Part shown: positions 34,459 through 42,521 of the stretch, one piece after another
How the letters are laid out: each line of letters starts with the position of its first letter
Numbering within the stretch: the stretch's first letter is position 1
DNA from: JAWLHJ01 sp039587535
GTDB lineage: Bacteria; Gemmatimonadota; Gemmatimonadetes; Longimicrobiales; Gaopeijiaceae
Length of the DNA stretch: 64,000 nucleotides
Assembly (NCBI GenBank): GCA_039587535.1
Contig: JBDHIF010000001.1
Coordinates: forward strand, 177,713 to 241,712
Direction: 5' to 3'
Translations under genes and position numbers: made by a program
The notes under the pieces: generated by a model
The model's database searches: none
Told to the model about the DNA's origin: nothing
The model's input: the letters and a program-made list of their open reading frames with translations, nothing else

Positions 34459-35451
34459 TCAGCGGTCCGCCAGCCGCGCCCGCACCCACGGGGAGAGGTT
34501 TGCCCCACAGAGAACCACAGCGACGTGCCTGCCCTGGTAGGACGACCGCTCCTTGAGGAACGCGGCGAGCGCCACACCGGCGGCTCCCTCGACTTCCGAC
34601 CCTTCCGATGCATGCAGCCGCCGCATGGCATCCAGGATCTCCTCCTCGGAAACCAGAACCCGGTGGTCCACGACCCGACGAGCCAGCTCGAAGGTGATCG
34701 AACCCTCCTCGATCCCCCCGGCCGTGCTCTCCGACAGCGTGCGGCGCTCAGGCACATCGATGATCCGGCCCGCGGAGAGGCACTCGTGAAGCGCAGGCGC
34801 GTGCTCGGGCCAGCAACCCACTACCTCCACGTGCGGGGCGCGAGCCCTCAGCCAGGCTCCGACGCCGCCCACCAACCCCCCTCCACCGACCGCCACGAAC
34901 ACGGCGTCGAGATCGGGAAGGTCTTCCAGAAGCTCCAGCCCGATGGTGCCCTGCCCCGCCACCACCCACGGGTCGTTGTAGGGTGACACGTAGACCCGGT
35001 CGCCCGACTCCGCGGCCGCTCGTGCCGCCATCTCCGCCTCCAGGACCGAGTCTCCGACCAGGTGCACTCGGGCCTCCAAAGCTTCCATGCGCGCCACCCG
35101 GTCGGCGGTGACATGGGTCGAGACGAAGACCTCCACCGGCACACCGGCCTCCAGCCCGGCCCAGGCCACCGCGACACCATGGTTCCCCATGGAGGATGTC
35201 ACGACCCCGGCCTCGGCCTCCCGACGGGTAAGTGCCGTGATCCGGCTGGCGGCCCCCCGCAGCTTGAACGAGCCCGTCGTCTGGCGATGCTCCAGCTTGA
35301 AGGTCAGTTTCCCCTGGAAGTCGGGTACGACCCCCATGCCAGCCCGGGTCTCTGTGCGCAGCACCATCGGCTGGATACGGCGGTGCGCATCCTCGACCCG
35401 GCTCGCCCAGAGGTCGAGCTCCACACTCACGTTCTCGTCCGTAGTCTCCAT
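34459..35451 (-). CDS. Threonine/serine dehydratase-like PLP enzyme
   Basis: The protein has 330 residues from the ATG at 35451 and is a type II fold PLP enzyme. FKLEHRQTTGSFKLRGA contains the PLP lysine, SSMGNHGVAVAWAG and AVGGGGLVGGVGAWL are the cofactor phosphate and tetraglycine segments, and VVLCGANLSP closes the fold. The family includes threonine dehydratase, serine racemase, hydroxyaspartate dehydratase and EutB of ectoine use; no regulatory ACT domain is present. The GGAG before the ATG abuts it without spacing, so the start could instead be a GTG about 20 bases downstream. It is divergent from the aminotransferase gene with start codons 18 bases apart. Confidence 0.85.
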   Translation of the reverse strand: METTDENVSVELDLWASRVEDAHRRIQPMVLRTETRAGMGVVPDFQGKLTFKLEHRQTTGSFKLRGAASRITALTRREAEAGVVTSSMGNHGVAVAWAGLEAGVPVEVFVSTHVTADRVARMEALEARVHLVGDSVLEAEMAARAAAESGDRVYVSPYNDPWVVAGQGTIGLELLEDLPDLDAVFVAVGGGGLVGGVGAWLRARAPHVEVVGCWPEHAPALHECLSAGRIIDVPERRTLSESTAGGIEEGSITFELARRVVDHRVLVSEEEILDAMRRLHASEGSEVEGAAGVALAAFLKERSSYQGRHVAVVLCGANLSPWVRARLADR

Positions 35452-35469
35452 CTCCTCAACATAAGCACC

Positions 35470-36585
35470 ATGCCAACCTTTCATCCGTTCGAGCTGGAAC
35501 ACTATCAGTCGCTTTATGAGCACACCGTCGACGTGAACCTGGCGGACAGCTCGGTGAAGTGCACGGACGTGGGTTCCTGGCTTCTGCCCGAAGAGCGTGA
35601 GGGCCTGCTCTCTCTCGACTTGTTCTACCCCGAGGTGAATGGCCTCGAAAGCCTTCGATCGAAGATCGCGGGCCTCTTCCCCGACACGGAACCGGGCCAG
35701 GTGCTCGTGACCCACGGTGCCGCCCAGGCCAATCACCTCGTGGCATCCACCCTTCTGGACCCCGGAGACGCGCTGGTCTGGTTCAGTCCCGGTTACCGTC
35801 AGATTCCGGGCCTGGCCCAGAATCTGGGGTGCCGCATCCTGGATGTCCCCTTGGATCCCGACCGATCATGGGCTGTCGACTGGGAGGCGTTCGACGCGCA
35901 CATGAACGACGACGTCTCGGTGGTGGCCGTGGTCAACCCGAACAACCCTACGGGGAGCGTCCTATCCGAGGCCGAGATGCAGCGGATCGTGGCCGCATGT
36001 GAGCGCGTGGGCGCCTGGCTCCATGCTGACGAGGTGTATCACGGGACGGAGCTCGACGGTACCGAGACCCCGACGTTCCGGGGAATGTACGATCGGGTTG
36101 TGGTCACGGGATCTCTCTCCAAGGCATACGGCCTATCAGGTTTGCGCATCGGATGGGCGGTAGGCGCGCAGGAGCTCATCGAGGATCTCTGGCGAAGGCA
36201 CGAGTACGAGGTCATCGCCGCTGCCGCCCCGAGCATGTACCTGGCGGACCGCGCCCTGTCCGGGGATCACCGAGCGGACCTGCTCGAGCGCCAGCGTCGG
36301 ATCAGCCGGGAAGGACATGAGGTTCTCGATGCCTGGATCGCGGGGCAGGACGGGCTTTTCAGCGTGGGTCCTCGGCGAGCCACGTCGATCGGGTTCATCC
36401 GGTACCACGTGGACGCCCCCTCTTTGGAGGTGGCCGAGCGGATCAGGAAAGAGGCTTCCGTCCTGACGGCACCCGGCGTGTTCCTGGGGACTGAAGGGCA
36501 TCTGCGCATCACCGTGGGCTACGAGGCCGAGAAGGTCCGACCGGCCCTCGACCGGGTGGCCCAGGTCGTACGCGCGATGCAGTGA
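35470..36585 (+). CDS. PLP-dependent aminotransferase, class I/II fold
   Basis: The protein has 371 residues from the ATG at 35470. Family blocks are GAAQANHLVASTLLDPGD, NPNNPTGSVLSE, DEVYHGTEL and the PLP lysine in SLSKAYGLSGLRIGW, with the carboxylate-binding arginine in HLRITVGY. It transfers an amino group between an amino acid and a 2-oxo acid in the cytoplasm; the substrate is not determinable. No ribosome site is visible upstream, and the start lies 18 bases from that of the divergent dehydratase, so the transcript may be leaderless. Pairing with the dehydratase suggests a shared amino-acid catabolic role. Confidence 0.88.
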   Translation: MPTFHPFELEHYQSLYEHTVDVNLADSSVKCTDVGSWLLPEEREGLLSLDLFYPEVNGLESLRSKIAGLFPDTEPGQVLVTHGAAQANHLVASTLLDPGDALVWFSPGYRQIPGLAQNLGCRILDVPLDPDRSWAVDWEAFDAHMNDDVSVVAVVNPNNPTGSVLSEAEMQRIVAACERVGAWLHADEVYHGTELDGTETPTFRGMYDRVVVTGSLSKAYGLSGLRIGWAVGAQELIEDLWRRHEYEVIAAAAPSMYLADRALSGDHRADLLERQRRISREGHEVLDAWIAGQDGLFSVGPRRATSIGFIRYHVDAPSLEVAERIRKEASVLTAPGVFLGTEGHLRITVGYEAEKVRPALDRVAQVVRAMQ

Positions 36586-36676
36586 ACCGACGTCGGCTCC
36601 GGGGCACGGCATTCCACCGGACCCCGGCTTCCGACCGCCCATCGGCCATGCCTGGTCGGACGAAGCCGAGGAGGTG

Positions 36677-38080
36677 TCAGTAGAACAGCGTGTGAGCCAC
36701 CAGGGCGATGATGGGCAGCGTGATGACCGTCCGGAGCGCGAAGATCACCACCAGCTCGAGAAAGCTGAGGGGGATCTTCGACTTCAGGATCAGGACACCG
36801 ATCTCGGACATGTAGATCAGCTGCGTCAACGACAGGCAGCCGATGACGAACCGGGTGAGCTCGCTCTCCACACCGGTAAGGAGAACGGCGGGGAGGAACA
36901 TGTCGGCGAAACCCACGAGGGTGGCCGGCGCGGCGGCCGCGGCCTCGGGCAGACCCAGCCAGCCTAGGACCGGCACCATCGGATAGGAGATCCACGTGAA
37001 GATCGGCGTGTGCTCCGCCACCGCCAGCGCCGTCGTCCCGATGGCCATGACCAGCGGGAGTAGTCCGAAGAAGATGTCGGCGATGCTCAGCGCCACGTCA
37101 CGACCCAACGTGCGGGGCCCAGGTGCGCCCTGCGCCCGCTCCACGGCCGCGACGATGCTCTGCTGCATCACGCTGATGCCGGCCGGGCGATCCACTTCCT
37201 CCAGCTGCTGGCCAACGGGCTCGTAGTAAGCATCGGGCTTCCGAGACAGCGGCGGAATGCGCGGCATGATGACTGCCGCGATGAGGCCTGCCACCACCAC
37301 GGTGAAGTACATCTGGACGAACATGTGATCGAGGCTGATGAAGCCCGCGATGAGCAGGCTGAACGCGATGGAAGCCACGGAGAAGTTCGTGGCGATGACC
37401 GAAGCCTCGCGTTGCGAATAGTACCCTCGCTCGTACTGCTGATAGGTGATGAGCACACCGAGGGGAGCTGCGCCCATCCAGGAAGCGGATGCATCGATGG
37501 CGCTTCTGCCGGGAAGTCCGAAGATCTTCCGGAACGGCTTCCGAACGATGGTCCCGATGAACTCCATCAGGCCGAACTCCGTGAGGAACGGAAGCATGGC
37601 CAGAGCAAACAGGAAGAAGGTCAGGAGCACCGGAATGAGGTCGTTCAGAATCACTCCACCCGTAGCGCCGCCGCGGATGAACTCGGGCCCCACTTCATAC
37701 ATCGTCATCAGGCCGAACACGGCTCCGACGACGCGGAGCCCGAACCAGAACGGGCCCACGTGGAAGATCTCGCCCCACCCTTCGGAGCGCATCCAGGCGG
37801 GGTTGGCGATCCGCGCAACCACGCTCGCCACCACGGAGAGGCACAGCACCGCGACACCGATGGGCACGATCGCGTTGCCCAGCAGGGCCGTCAGGAGGTC
37901 CGACAAGACCCCGATCCCAATCGTGATGCTCTCTCCCGAGGGAATCGGGATCAGGAACATGGACATGCCGACGAGCGTCGGCAGGACGAACTTCAACACC
38001 CCGACGCCGCTGGGACGGACTGCGCCGCGTGCTGGCGGAGTCGTCGGGGCTTGGCTTCCATCCGATCCGGTCTCGCTCAT
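36677..38080 (-). CDS. YjiH family (nucleoside-recognition/Gate domain) membrane transport protein
   Basis: The protein has 467 residues from the ATG at 38080, which overlaps the proline dehydrogenase stop as ATGA; AGGAAG lies 7 bases upstream. About ten hydrophobic helices are visible. FLIPIPSGESITIGIGVLSD, PFWFGLRVVGAVFGLM, RPLFKIFGLPGRSAIDAS-like and GVLITYQQYERGYYSQREA match YjiH/spore-maturation Gate-domain proteins. A soluble loop (PRIPPLSRKPDAYYEPVG ...) interrupts the second half. The family is membrane transport-like with no firmly known substrate; coupling with a proline catabolic gene hints at uptake of proline or a related solute. Confidence 0.82.
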   Translation of the reverse strand: MSETGSDGSQAPTTPPARGAVRPSGVGVLKFVLPTLVGMSMFLIPIPSGESITIGIGVLSDLLTALLGNAIVPIGVAVLCLSVVASVVARIANPAWMRSEGWGEIFHVGPFWFGLRVVGAVFGLMTMYEVGPEFIRGGATGGVILNDLIPVLLTFFLFALAMLPFLTEFGLMEFIGTIVRKPFRKIFGLPGRSAIDASASWMGAAPLGVLITYQQYERGYYSQREASVIATNFSVASIAFSLLIAGFISLDHMFVQMYFTVVVAGLIAAVIMPRIPPLSRKPDAYYEPVGQQLEEVDRPAGISVMQQSIVAAVERAQGAPGPRTLGRDVALSIADIFFGLLPLVMAIGTTALAVAEHTPIFTWISYPMVPVLGWLGLPEAAAAAPATLVGFADMFLPAVLLTGVESELTRFVIGCLSLTQLIYMSEIGVLILKSKIPLSFLELVVIFALRTVITLPIIALVAHTLFY

Positions 38081-39042
38081 GGTGTCTTCCTGTCGGTTCG
38101 GTCGCACTCATCCCACAGGAAGCCCAGCGGCGACTCGCGCACCACGCTGCCCGCGAAGAAGAGAAGGTTCGTGGGTCGTTCCGCAAGCCTACGCATGAGA
38201 TAGGGGTACCACTGTTCGCCGAAAGGGACGTACACGCGGACGTTCCATCCGTCCTTTACGAGCGCCCTCTGAAGATCACGTCGAACACCGTAAAGCATCT
38301 GGAACTCGAATCGCTCGGCAGGGACACCGTTCTTCTGAGCGTGCGCAACGGTACCGTCGATCAGCCGCTCGTCGTGCGTCGCGATCCCCGGGTACCTCCC
38401 GTGATCAACGAGCTCCCGCATCAGCTTCAGGAAGCTCCGCCCGACTTCGTCGCGGTGCTGGTATGCAATGGCCGGGGGCTCGTCGTAGGCCCCTTTACAC
38501 AAGCGAACGCGAGCGCCGAGCTGGTTCATGCGAGCCACGTCCGCGGCCGTACGGTGCAAATAGGCTTGAAGCACGACACCGATGTTCCGCCAGCCCTCCG
38601 CCCAGAGCTTCTCGAAGGCGTCGAGGGTGCGCTGAGTGTACTCCGACGACTCCATGTCGAAGCGAACGAACGTCGCGTCCCGCCTCGAACGTTCCAGAAT
38701 CGGCGCCAGGGCCTCGTCCAGCAATTCCTCGGAGATCGCCTGCCCCAGCTGCGTGAACTTGAGGGATACGTTGGCGTCGAGGCCCTCTCCGGCGATACGG
38801 TCCATGAGGTCGACATAGACCTCACCGGCTTGACGGGCGGCCGCCTCGGTTCTCACCGACTCTCCGAGGTAGTTCGCGGTGGCCGTAAGCCCTTCAGCGT
38901 TGGCCTCGCGGATCGCTGAAATGAGCCTGTCCGTGCTCTCACCGGGCACGAATCTCCCGGCCATCCCCCGGAGCGGAGTGTGGGTCACGGCATACCGGGC
39001 AAGCTCCGAATCGCTCAGCGCGATCAGCGCACTTCTCAACAC
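38077..39042 (-). CDS. Proline dehydrogenase (monofunctional)
   Basis: This 321-residue protein starts at GTG 39042. It has the FAD-dependent TIM-barrel blocks of PRODH: LDANVSLKFTQLGQAI, FVRFDMESSEYTQRTLDAF, GVVLQAYLHRT, RVRLCKGAYDEPPAIA, GIATHDERLI, FEFQMLYGVRRDLQ, VYVPFGEQWYPYLMRRLAERPTN. The YxxRRxxERP pattern binds proline. It oxidises proline to 1-pyrroline-5-carboxylate, passing electrons to quinone, usually at the membrane. The P5C dehydrogenase needed for the next step is encoded separately at 46621-48252. Length fits the short monofunctional form known from Thermus and Bacillus. Confidence 0.94.
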   Translation of the reverse strand: MLRSALIALSDSELARYAVTHTPLRGMAGRFVPGESTDRLISAIREANAEGLTATANYLGESVRTEAAARQAGEVYVDLMDRIAGEGLDANVSLKFTQLGQAISEELLDEALAPILERSRRDATFVRFDMESSEYTQRTLDAFEKLWAEGWRNIGVVLQAYLHRTAADVARMNQLGARVRLCKGAYDEPPAIAYQHRDEVGRSFLKLMRELVDHGRYPGIATHDERLIDGTVAHAQKNGVPAERFEFQMLYGVRRDLQRALVKDGWNVRVYVPFGEQWYPYLMRRLAERPTNLLFFAGSVVRESPLGFLWDECDRTDRKTP

Positions 39043-39134
39043 GGGCCTACCCGGACCGCTGCCAGGACGTGGCGGGCGGCGCTGCTCTGCGGCGCGGCGT
39101 GACCGCCCGAAGAAGGCAGTACGAGGGCCCGAGC

Positions 39135-39166
39135 AGCAGGGCCCGGGCTCCCGCCCGGGCCCTGCT
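39135..39166 (-). terminator. Strong GC hairpin after the DUF1592/DUF1552/ankyrin operon
   Basis: AGCAGGGCCCGGG-CTCCCG-CCCGGGCCCTGCT is a perfect 13-base stem with a 6-base loop, 39 bases after the ankyrin gene stop and 93 bases before the proline dehydrogenase start on the same strand. It lacks a U-run, so termination may rely on the stem alone or on Rho, but its position separates the two transcription units. Confidence 0.6.
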
Positions 39167-39204
39167 CAACAGCAAACCGGCCGAGCGACGTCAGCCACGC
39201 CAGC

Positions 39205-41112
39205 TCAGCAAGAGACGCAGTTGTTGTTGTTCTTCGCGCCCAGCTGCTCCAGTAGCTCGATGGTGGCGGGGTAGGGCTGCACCCGCTGGATCGGCCCGTT
39301 CGCCATGTCGGCCGTGGTCTGACCAGACCGGCTCACCAACGTCACGTCGGCACCACGCTCCACGAGATAGCGGATGGCTTCGTTGTCGCCCCGGGAAGCC
39401 GCATGATGGACGGCAGTGTAACCGTTGTGGTCACGCTGATTCACGTCCGCGCCCGCTTCCTCCACCAGGAACTTCACGGCGTCCAGCCACCCGTCGGCAA
39501 CGTACCGATGGGCGTTCCCGGCGAACGACTGACCATAGCCGACCCCAGAAGCGGCGTGGATCGGAAACATGGCCGGACCGTTGGTCGGCACCGGTGGGAG
39601 CCCGGAGGGATCCAGCTCGGGCTCCTCGTCCTCGGTCCCCTCCTCCTCCATCGGGTCGTCCGGCGCACGTCGACGGCGCTCCGGCGCCTTCATGGTCGGG
39701 ATGCTCGGGTCGGCGCCGTGCGCCATCAAGAGACGCATCGCTTCGACGTCGAGCGCGTAGGCAGCCCGCCAGAAGGGGGTAGCCCCCTTCACATAGATGC
39801 CGCTCCCACCGAGCACGCTGAACGTGAACTCCATGTACCAGAGATGGCGATTGAGCCGGGCATTGGGATCGGCACCGGCTTCAAGAAGAACCCGGAGCAT
39901 CTCGATGTGGGTCGTTTCCTGGCGGCGATGCTCCACAGGGTGCGCATAGGACGCCCGCGGCTCCCACTCGCGCTCCAGCACTGTGTAAAGCGGGGTGGCT
40001 CCGGCCACGCTGGCCTGATTCGGGTCCGCACCCCGCTCCAGGAGGATCTTGGCAAGATCCCACTGTCCGTTGATGGTAGCCATCAGCAGCGGGGACGTGA
40101 GATCCCCGCTGGTCTGGTTGATATCCGCCCCGCCCTCCAGAAGCGCCAGCGCAGCCGAGGTGTGGCCCTGCCGGACCGCGTGCAGGAGCGGCGTCAGACC
40201 ACCCCACTGATCCACCTGCTCTGCGTATGAGAGAGCGCGCTCTTCCTCGGCTTCCTCCTCGCTCTCAGCCGCGTCTTCCTCCGAAGCGTCGACCTCATCC
40301 GTCTCGGCTTCCTCTGAGGACTCCTCCTCGGAGGGTTCTTCCTCAGGGGACTCTTCGACCTGCAGCTCCACGTTCGGCCACTTGCGCTGAACCTCTCGCG
40401 ACAGCTCGACAGCGGCCTGGACCTGCGCCGGAGTGGGCGTCCAATCGGGACCTCCCCCCTCCTGCTCCCGGAACGTGTCGAGCGCCTCCCTGAGTCGAGC
40501 CGCGGCGGCTCGGTCGGCCGCGTCCCACTCCTCCACGTCGACGGAGCGCGCGGCCTCGTTCGGGTCGGCACCCGCCCCCAACAAGACCCGGATCGCATCA
40601 ACCCGGTTGTTCGACGCCGCGAAGATGAGCGGCGTCTGACCCCAGGCGCCTTCTTTCGTCCTCGGATCGGCACCGCGCTCGAGCATGGTCGAGATGATGC
40701 GCGTGTCACCAGAGGCGGCAGCGAGGTGCAACGGCGTCGCGCCGCTATTGGTCGTCCGCGCCATCGGATTGGCGCCCGACTCGAGCAGAAGCAGAGCGAC
40801 CTCGCTGCGGGCCTGGCGGGCGGCCAGGTGCAACGGCGTGTAGCGCCCAATTCGAGTCCCCGCCTCTGGGTTGGCCCCAGCGAAGAGCAAGACGCCCGCA
40901 AGCTCCGCATCTCCGCGGTCCGCCGCCCAATGCAGAGCGGTCATCCCGTCGCCCTGTGCCTCGTTCACGTCGCCGCCCGCACGCACGAGCGTGCGAACGG
41001 CCTCGAGATCACCGCGCTGCGCGGCATCCGCGATGGGAGCCTCCGGCGGTCCAGCGGCGGTCACGAGGGCCGCCAGGACCATCGTGCCGAGAAGCTTCTG
41101 GGTCGCGCGCAT
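39205..41112 (-). CDS. Secreted ankyrin-repeat protein
   Basis: The protein has 635 residues from the ATG at 41112, whose A is shared with the stop of the DUF1552 gene (TGATG). A signal peptide (LLGTMVLAALVTAAG) precedes about six ankyrin repeats (GMTALHWAADRGDAELAGVL, YTPLHLAARQARSEVALLLL, and so on), an acidic spacer rich in Glu and Ser (about 255-295), and a second set of repeats (LTPLLHAVRQGHTSAALALL, GYTAVHHAASRGDNEAIRYL). It ends unusually in NNNNCVSC. Ankyrins bind proteins; here the partner is likely one of the two proteins encoded with it. The operon arrangement DUF1592-DUF1552-ankyrin recurs in several phyla, but the function is unknown. Confidence 0.88.
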   Translation of the reverse strand: MRATQKLLGTMVLAALVTAAGPPEAPIADAAQRGDLEAVRTLVRAGGDVNEAQGDGMTALHWAADRGDAELAGVLLFAGANPEAGTRIGRYTPLHLAARQARSEVALLLLESGANPMARTTNSGATPLHLAAASGDTRIISTMLERGADPRTKEGAWGQTPLIFAASNNRVDAIRVLLGAGADPNEAARSVDVEEWDAADRAAAARLREALDTFREQEGGGPDWTPTPAQVQAAVELSREVQRKWPNVELQVEESPEEEPSEEESSEEAETDEVDASEEDAAESEEEAEEERALSYAEQVDQWGGLTPLLHAVRQGHTSAALALLEGGADINQTSGDLTSPLLMATINGQWDLAKILLERGADPNQASVAGATPLYTVLEREWEPRASYAHPVEHRRQETTHIEMLRVLLEAGADPNARLNRHLWYMEFTFSVLGGSGIYVKGATPFWRAAYALDVEAMRLLMAHGADPSIPTMKAPERRRRAPDDPMEEEGTEDEEPELDPSGLPPVPTNGPAMFPIHAASGVGYGQSFAGNAHRYVADGWLDAVKFLVEEAGADVNQRDHNGYTAVHHAASRGDNEAIRYLVERGADVTLVSRSGQTTADMANGPIQRVQPYPATIELLEQLGAKNNNNCVSC

Positions 41113-42491
41113 CAAAGCAGGAACTCCCCGGTGCTGTCACCGAAGCTGGTGACGTCACCGAATCCAAGGTTCTGCATGAGGCTCACGAAGACGTTGGCCA
41201 TCGGTGTGCCGTCGGGAGCCTTGTAGTGAATCCCCCCCTGAAGCGCACCGTTGCCGCGTCCCAGGAAGAAGAGAGGGCAGCGGCGATGGTTGTGCAGATT
41301 CGCGTCACCCATCGGGGAACCCCACATGACGACAGTCTGGTCGAGCAGGTTCGAGTCACCGTAGGGAGTGTTCTTCAAGCGCTCGACGAAGTGGTTGAGC
41401 ATGCTCACGCGATACTGGGAGATCTTGTTGAACTCCAGGATCCGCTCCTCCCGGTCGCCATGGTGAGACGCCGGATGGAACCCGCTGTCCGATCCGCTCT
41501 CCGGGAAGGTCCGGTTCGACGCATCGCGACCGGTCTTGAAGGAGACCACACGCGTCGTGTCCGACTCGAACGCCAGCACCTGGAGGTCGAACATGAGCTC
41601 CATGTGCTCCCGGAAGGAATCCGGCACGCCGGCGGGCGCCTCCGGTAGCTCACGCTCCTCGCCGCTGCTGTTGCGGGCTTCGACCAACTGGATACGGCGC
41701 TCGATCTCCCGGACGCTGTCCAGATAGCGATCGACCCGCTGACGATCGGTAGCGCCGAGGTCACGCTTCACATGAGCGACCTCACCCTGAACCCAGTCGA
41801 GGATGCTCGAGTGGGCCCGCCGCCGCGCGATACGCTCGGCCTCGCTTCCTCCGGCGCCGAAGAGCATGTCGAACACCGTCCGGGGATTGCGCACCTGCGG
41901 CAACGGCGTGTCGGGCGACGCCCAGCTGATCGAGTCCGTGTACGAGCACGAGTAGTTGTAGTCACAGCCCCCGCCCTTGTCGGTCGGCTCGATGCAGAGC
42001 TGAAGGGAGGGAAGCACAGTGTCCTGGCCGAACCGCTGCGCGTAGACCTGGTCGAGAGACACGCCCACGTGCAGGTCCGACCCCTGAGTCTGCTTCGGGT
42101 GCGACTGGGTCAGGAAGACCGCGCTCGAGCGAAAGTGGTCCCCGCCGATCTCTTCGGGCGAGAACGCTTCCGCCATGCGGACGTCGGTGTTGCTCACGAT
42201 CGTGAGATAGTCCTGATATTGCGAGAGCGACGACAGAACGTTGTCCGACTTGAGCTCGTAGCCGCGGCCCACCTGCTCCGGTGCGAACAGGTTCTGCGTT
42301 GCTCCCCATTTGTTACACCCGGCGACTCCGTGGACCTCTTCGATCGCGACGAAGCGCGTGGGCGCGTCCGCGGCCCCAGCTCGACCACGGCCTGCCGGAA
42401 TCATGGCGTCCAGCATCGGAAGGCCGAGCATGGCGCCCATGCCCTGAAGGAAGCTCCGACGCTCGATGTGCTTTCCGGTGATGAAATGCAT
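41112..42491 (-). CDS. DUF1552 protein, Tat-exported
   Basis: The 459-residue protein has AGGAG before the ATG at 42491. ERRSFLQGMGAMLGLPML is a twin-arginine signal. DUF1552 features follow: HGVAGCNKWG, SDLHVGVSLDQVYAQ, IEPTDKGGGCDYNYSCSYTDSISW, SSILDWVQ, YLDSVREIERRI, SHHGD and VVMWGSPMGDANLHNHRRCPLFFLG. The family belongs to the alkaline phosphatase/sulfatase-like DUF1501 group and nearly always accompanies DUF1592 cytochrome-like proteins. Substrate and reaction are unknown. It lies 30 bases downstream of the DUF1592 gene and overlaps the ankyrin gene. Confidence 0.9.
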   Translation of the reverse strand: MHFITGKHIERRSFLQGMGAMLGLPMLDAMIPAGRGRAGAADAPTRFVAIEEVHGVAGCNKWGATQNLFAPEQVGRGYELKSDNVLSSLSQYQDYLTIVSNTDVRMAEAFSPEEIGGDHFRSSAVFLTQSHPKQTQGSDLHVGVSLDQVYAQRFGQDTVLPSLQLCIEPTDKGGGCDYNYSCSYTDSISWASPDTPLPQVRNPRTVFDMLFGAGGSEAERIARRRAHSSILDWVQGEVAHVKRDLGATDRQRVDRYLDSVREIERRIQLVEARNSSGEERELPEAPAGVPDSFREHMELMFDLQVLAFESDTTRVVSFKTGRDASNRTFPESGSDSGFHPASHHGDREERILEFNKISQYRVSMLNHFVERLKNTPYGDSNLLDQTVVMWGSPMGDANLHNHRRCPLFFLGRGNGALQGGIHYKAPDGTPMANVFVSLMQNLGFGDVTSFGDSTGEFLL

Positions 42492-42521
42492 GGTGCTGTA
42501 TCTCCTGGCCTGAAGGCTCGG

